Shown here: in pieces, positions 62,154 through 64,000 of the stretch
How positions within the stretch are numbered: the first letter of the stretch is position 1
How the letters are laid out: each line of letters starts with the position of its first letter
Notes under the pieces: generated by a model
The model's database searches: none
What the model was told of the DNA's origin: nothing
The model's input: the letters and a program-made list of their open reading frames with translations, nothing else
From: Azolla caroliniana
Taxonomy: Eukaryota; Polypodiophyta
Direction: 5' to 3'
Length of the DNA stretch: 64,000 nt
Assembly (NCBI GenBank): GCA_043228905.1
Contig: JBHGNT010000010.1
Span: 4,278,001-4,342,000 of the forward strand
Translations under genes and position numbers: made by a program

Positions 62154-64000
62154 TCATATATCTGATGTCTCCCCCTTCCTCCTCTATATTATTTCTAGGG
62201 TAACTGTGGACAACTTCTCCAGCAACACAGCCACTCTGCTCAAGGTATATATATCCATGCCTCAATACATGGTATGTGTGTGTGTGTGTGTGTGTGTATT
62301 CTTCGTTCTTAAGGTAGTCTATCCCTGCATAAATTTTGAACGCACAGGTGGATAGCCCTAATCGACACAGCATTCTTCTTGAAGTGGTGCAAACCCTCAC
62401 AGATCTTGATCTCAGAATTCACAAAGCTTACATATCCTCTGATGGTGGTTGGTTCATGGATGGTAAGTTTGTTTTGGATGTACAGTATATGTATAAAACT
62501 GTCATTTTGTTTGATCTCAAACCCTGATTTAAGCTTTTGTTTTGCCAGTGTTTCATGTAACTGATACCTGTGGGAGGAAAGTTACTGATGCAGAAACCAT
62601 TGCATTGATAGAAAAGGTTAAATAATTTTCATGGTTCTATTGATGTGATCAGATGATAATCAAGCGACCACGGACAAGCCCTTAGAAGATTAAACACATG
62701 TGGGGATAATATGGAACTATGAATGTTTTTAATCAGGATAGAAGGAACACCCATTTGTTCGAGAATGGCCATGTGAACAGCTGTGATATGGGTGTAGACC
62801 TAGGGTGGTCTAGTGCATAGATAGCTAAAACTTATTGTGGCACACACTTACATATACTTTGTGGGATATACATGTATATATGTCAATGCATGAGATGATG
62901 TAAATGTGCAGGAACCAAGTTTATGTTTAGATGGTTATTTTCAAATTTGAAAAAATTAGTATTTGTTTTTTCATGTAGCGCATATGTGCTAGCCATGAGC
63001 TCTCAAGGAGAAGGGTGGGCATTCTCCCTTGTGAAGTAGAAGCTGAGCACACTGCTATAGAGCTCATTGGCACAGATAGACCAGGGCTTATGTCAGAAAT
63101 CTCAGCCCTTCTATTACATCTAAGATGTAATGTTGTTGGGGCTGAACTTTGGACACATAAGAGGCGTGTCGCTTGCTTGCTTCACGTCACAGATGAAGAA
63201 ACTGGGGGCCCTATTCAAGCACAATCAAAGCTCCAAAGAATCAAAGAGTCCCTTTGCAATGTTTTAAGAGGAGATTGCAAGGACTCTAAAGGTGTGAGAA
63301 CTGATTTTAGTACGTCTGTTACGCATACTGATCGGCGTCTCCACCAGATGATGTTTGCTGATCGAGATTATGAGTCTAGAGAAGAGGGTGAACCATCAGA
63401 GGATCGAGAGCTTAATGGGAAGATCATAGTAGAGGATTGTGATGAGAAAGGGTACTCAGTTGTCCACATTGAGTGCAGAAATCGTCCCAAGCTCGTCTTC
63501 GACACTGTTTGCACGCTGACTGACATGCAATATGTTGTTTTCCATGCCACCATTGATACAAATAGCGAGATGGCTTTTCAAGTATGTATATATAAAAAAC
63601 TGTGCTTTTCTACAGGGGTTGTTGTTGCTTCTGCTTTGAGTTTCTCTATTTATTGGGCTCATAAGAACCTGACTACTTGCTAATTAATCGATGAGTGATT
63701 TGCTAGGAGTACTATATTCGCCACATTGATGGGTGTACGCTTGACTCTGAAGCTGAGAGGAGGAGAGTTGTTCAATGTTTAAGAGCTGCTTTGCAACGCC
63801 GAGTTTCAGAGGTATTTAGCGAAATAAAAGCCTTTTAAAAGATAAAGTCGAATCGTGCTTATTGTCAATGATGTTTAAAAAGCCATATGGTCTTTCTTGT
63901 TTATGGATGTAGGGTGTGAGGCTTGAGTTGTCCACGGGAGATAGAGTTGGTCTCTTATCCGATGTGACAAGGATATTCCGTGAACATGGCCTGTCAGTTT
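62049..64000 (+). CDS. ACR: ACT domain-repeat protein (ACR family), 5' part, cut by window end
   Basis: Exons in the window: 62049-62113, 62199-62244, 62348-62462, 62549-62616, 62979-63581, 63707-63811 and 63913 onward, all with GT/AG sites and consistent phase. Domains seen are ACT1 (about residues 22-90: [45 protein letters not shown]), ACT2 (about 115-180: TAIELIGTDRPGLMSEISALL, VVGAELWTHKRRVACLLHVTDE) and ACT3 (about 255-330: SVVHIECRNRPKLVFDTVCTLTDMQYVVFHATI, then EYYIRHIDG). The start of ACT4 (LELSTGDRVGLLSDVTRIFREHGLSV) is also present. Four ACT domains without a catalytic domain define plant ACR proteins, thought to sense amino acids; the ligand is not known from sequence. The ATG at 62049 gives the usual short acidic N-terminus. 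The C-terminus lies outside the window. Confidence 0.93.

Overview
This is nuclear DNA from a land plant. The evidence is spliced plant-type genes (a hydroxyproline O-galactosyltransferase, a TOM1-like VHS-GAT protein, histone H2A.X with a C-terminal SQEF, ribosomal protein eL27, an ACT-domain-repeat protein), telo-box motifs, AT-rich intergenic DNA and plant-type retrotransposons primed by initiator tRNA-Met. I cannot name the species. Gene density is low, about five genes in 64 kb. No rRNA gene, tRNA gene or CRISPR array was recognised.

Layout. 1-1.6 kb: a 5'-truncated LINE with a (TAA)n tail and target-site duplication. 2.26-6.37 kb (minus): a complete seven-exon galectin/GT31 galactosyltransferase gene with a hAT-type MITE in intron 3, a coding poly-Glu tract and a five-copy 56-bp telo-box repeat just upstream. 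11.7-21.9 kb (minus): a complete nine-exon TOM1-like gene whose largest intron has absorbed decayed LINE pieces. 22.4 kb: a long (TTTA)n array. 24.67-31.71 kb (minus): a Ty3/gypsy chromovirus with almost identical 471-bp LTRs but a broken reading frame. 32.5-33.5 kb: a SINE-like unit and two tandem-repeat arrays. 33.9-39.5 kb (plus): a Ty1/copia element with one polyprotein frame cut by six stops and a frameshift. 39.58-44.49 kb: a complete-looking hAT transposon with 8-bp target duplication, terminal inverted repeats, an apparently intact two-exon transposase (minus) and an array of near-palindromic repeats. 45-47.7 kb: SINE-like repeats. 48.09-48.96 kb: histone H2A.X. 51.3-51.7 kb: a second hAT MITE. 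52.23-54.48 kb: RPL27. 56.76-57.47 kb: a pogo/Emigrant-like MITE. 62.05 kb to the window end: the 5' part of an ACR gene behind a CT-rich tandem array.

The genes are unrelated housekeeping and secretory or endosomal loci and do not form a pathway. The coherent system is the hAT family: one potentially autonomous element and two or three small non-autonomous relatives with similar ends, one of them 17 bp from a splice donor. I found no convincing novel multi-gene system. All exon joins were worked out by eye from GT/AG sites, phase and family resemblance; the totals come out as whole codons (726, 720, 135 and 135 aa for the host genes, 692 aa for the transposase).
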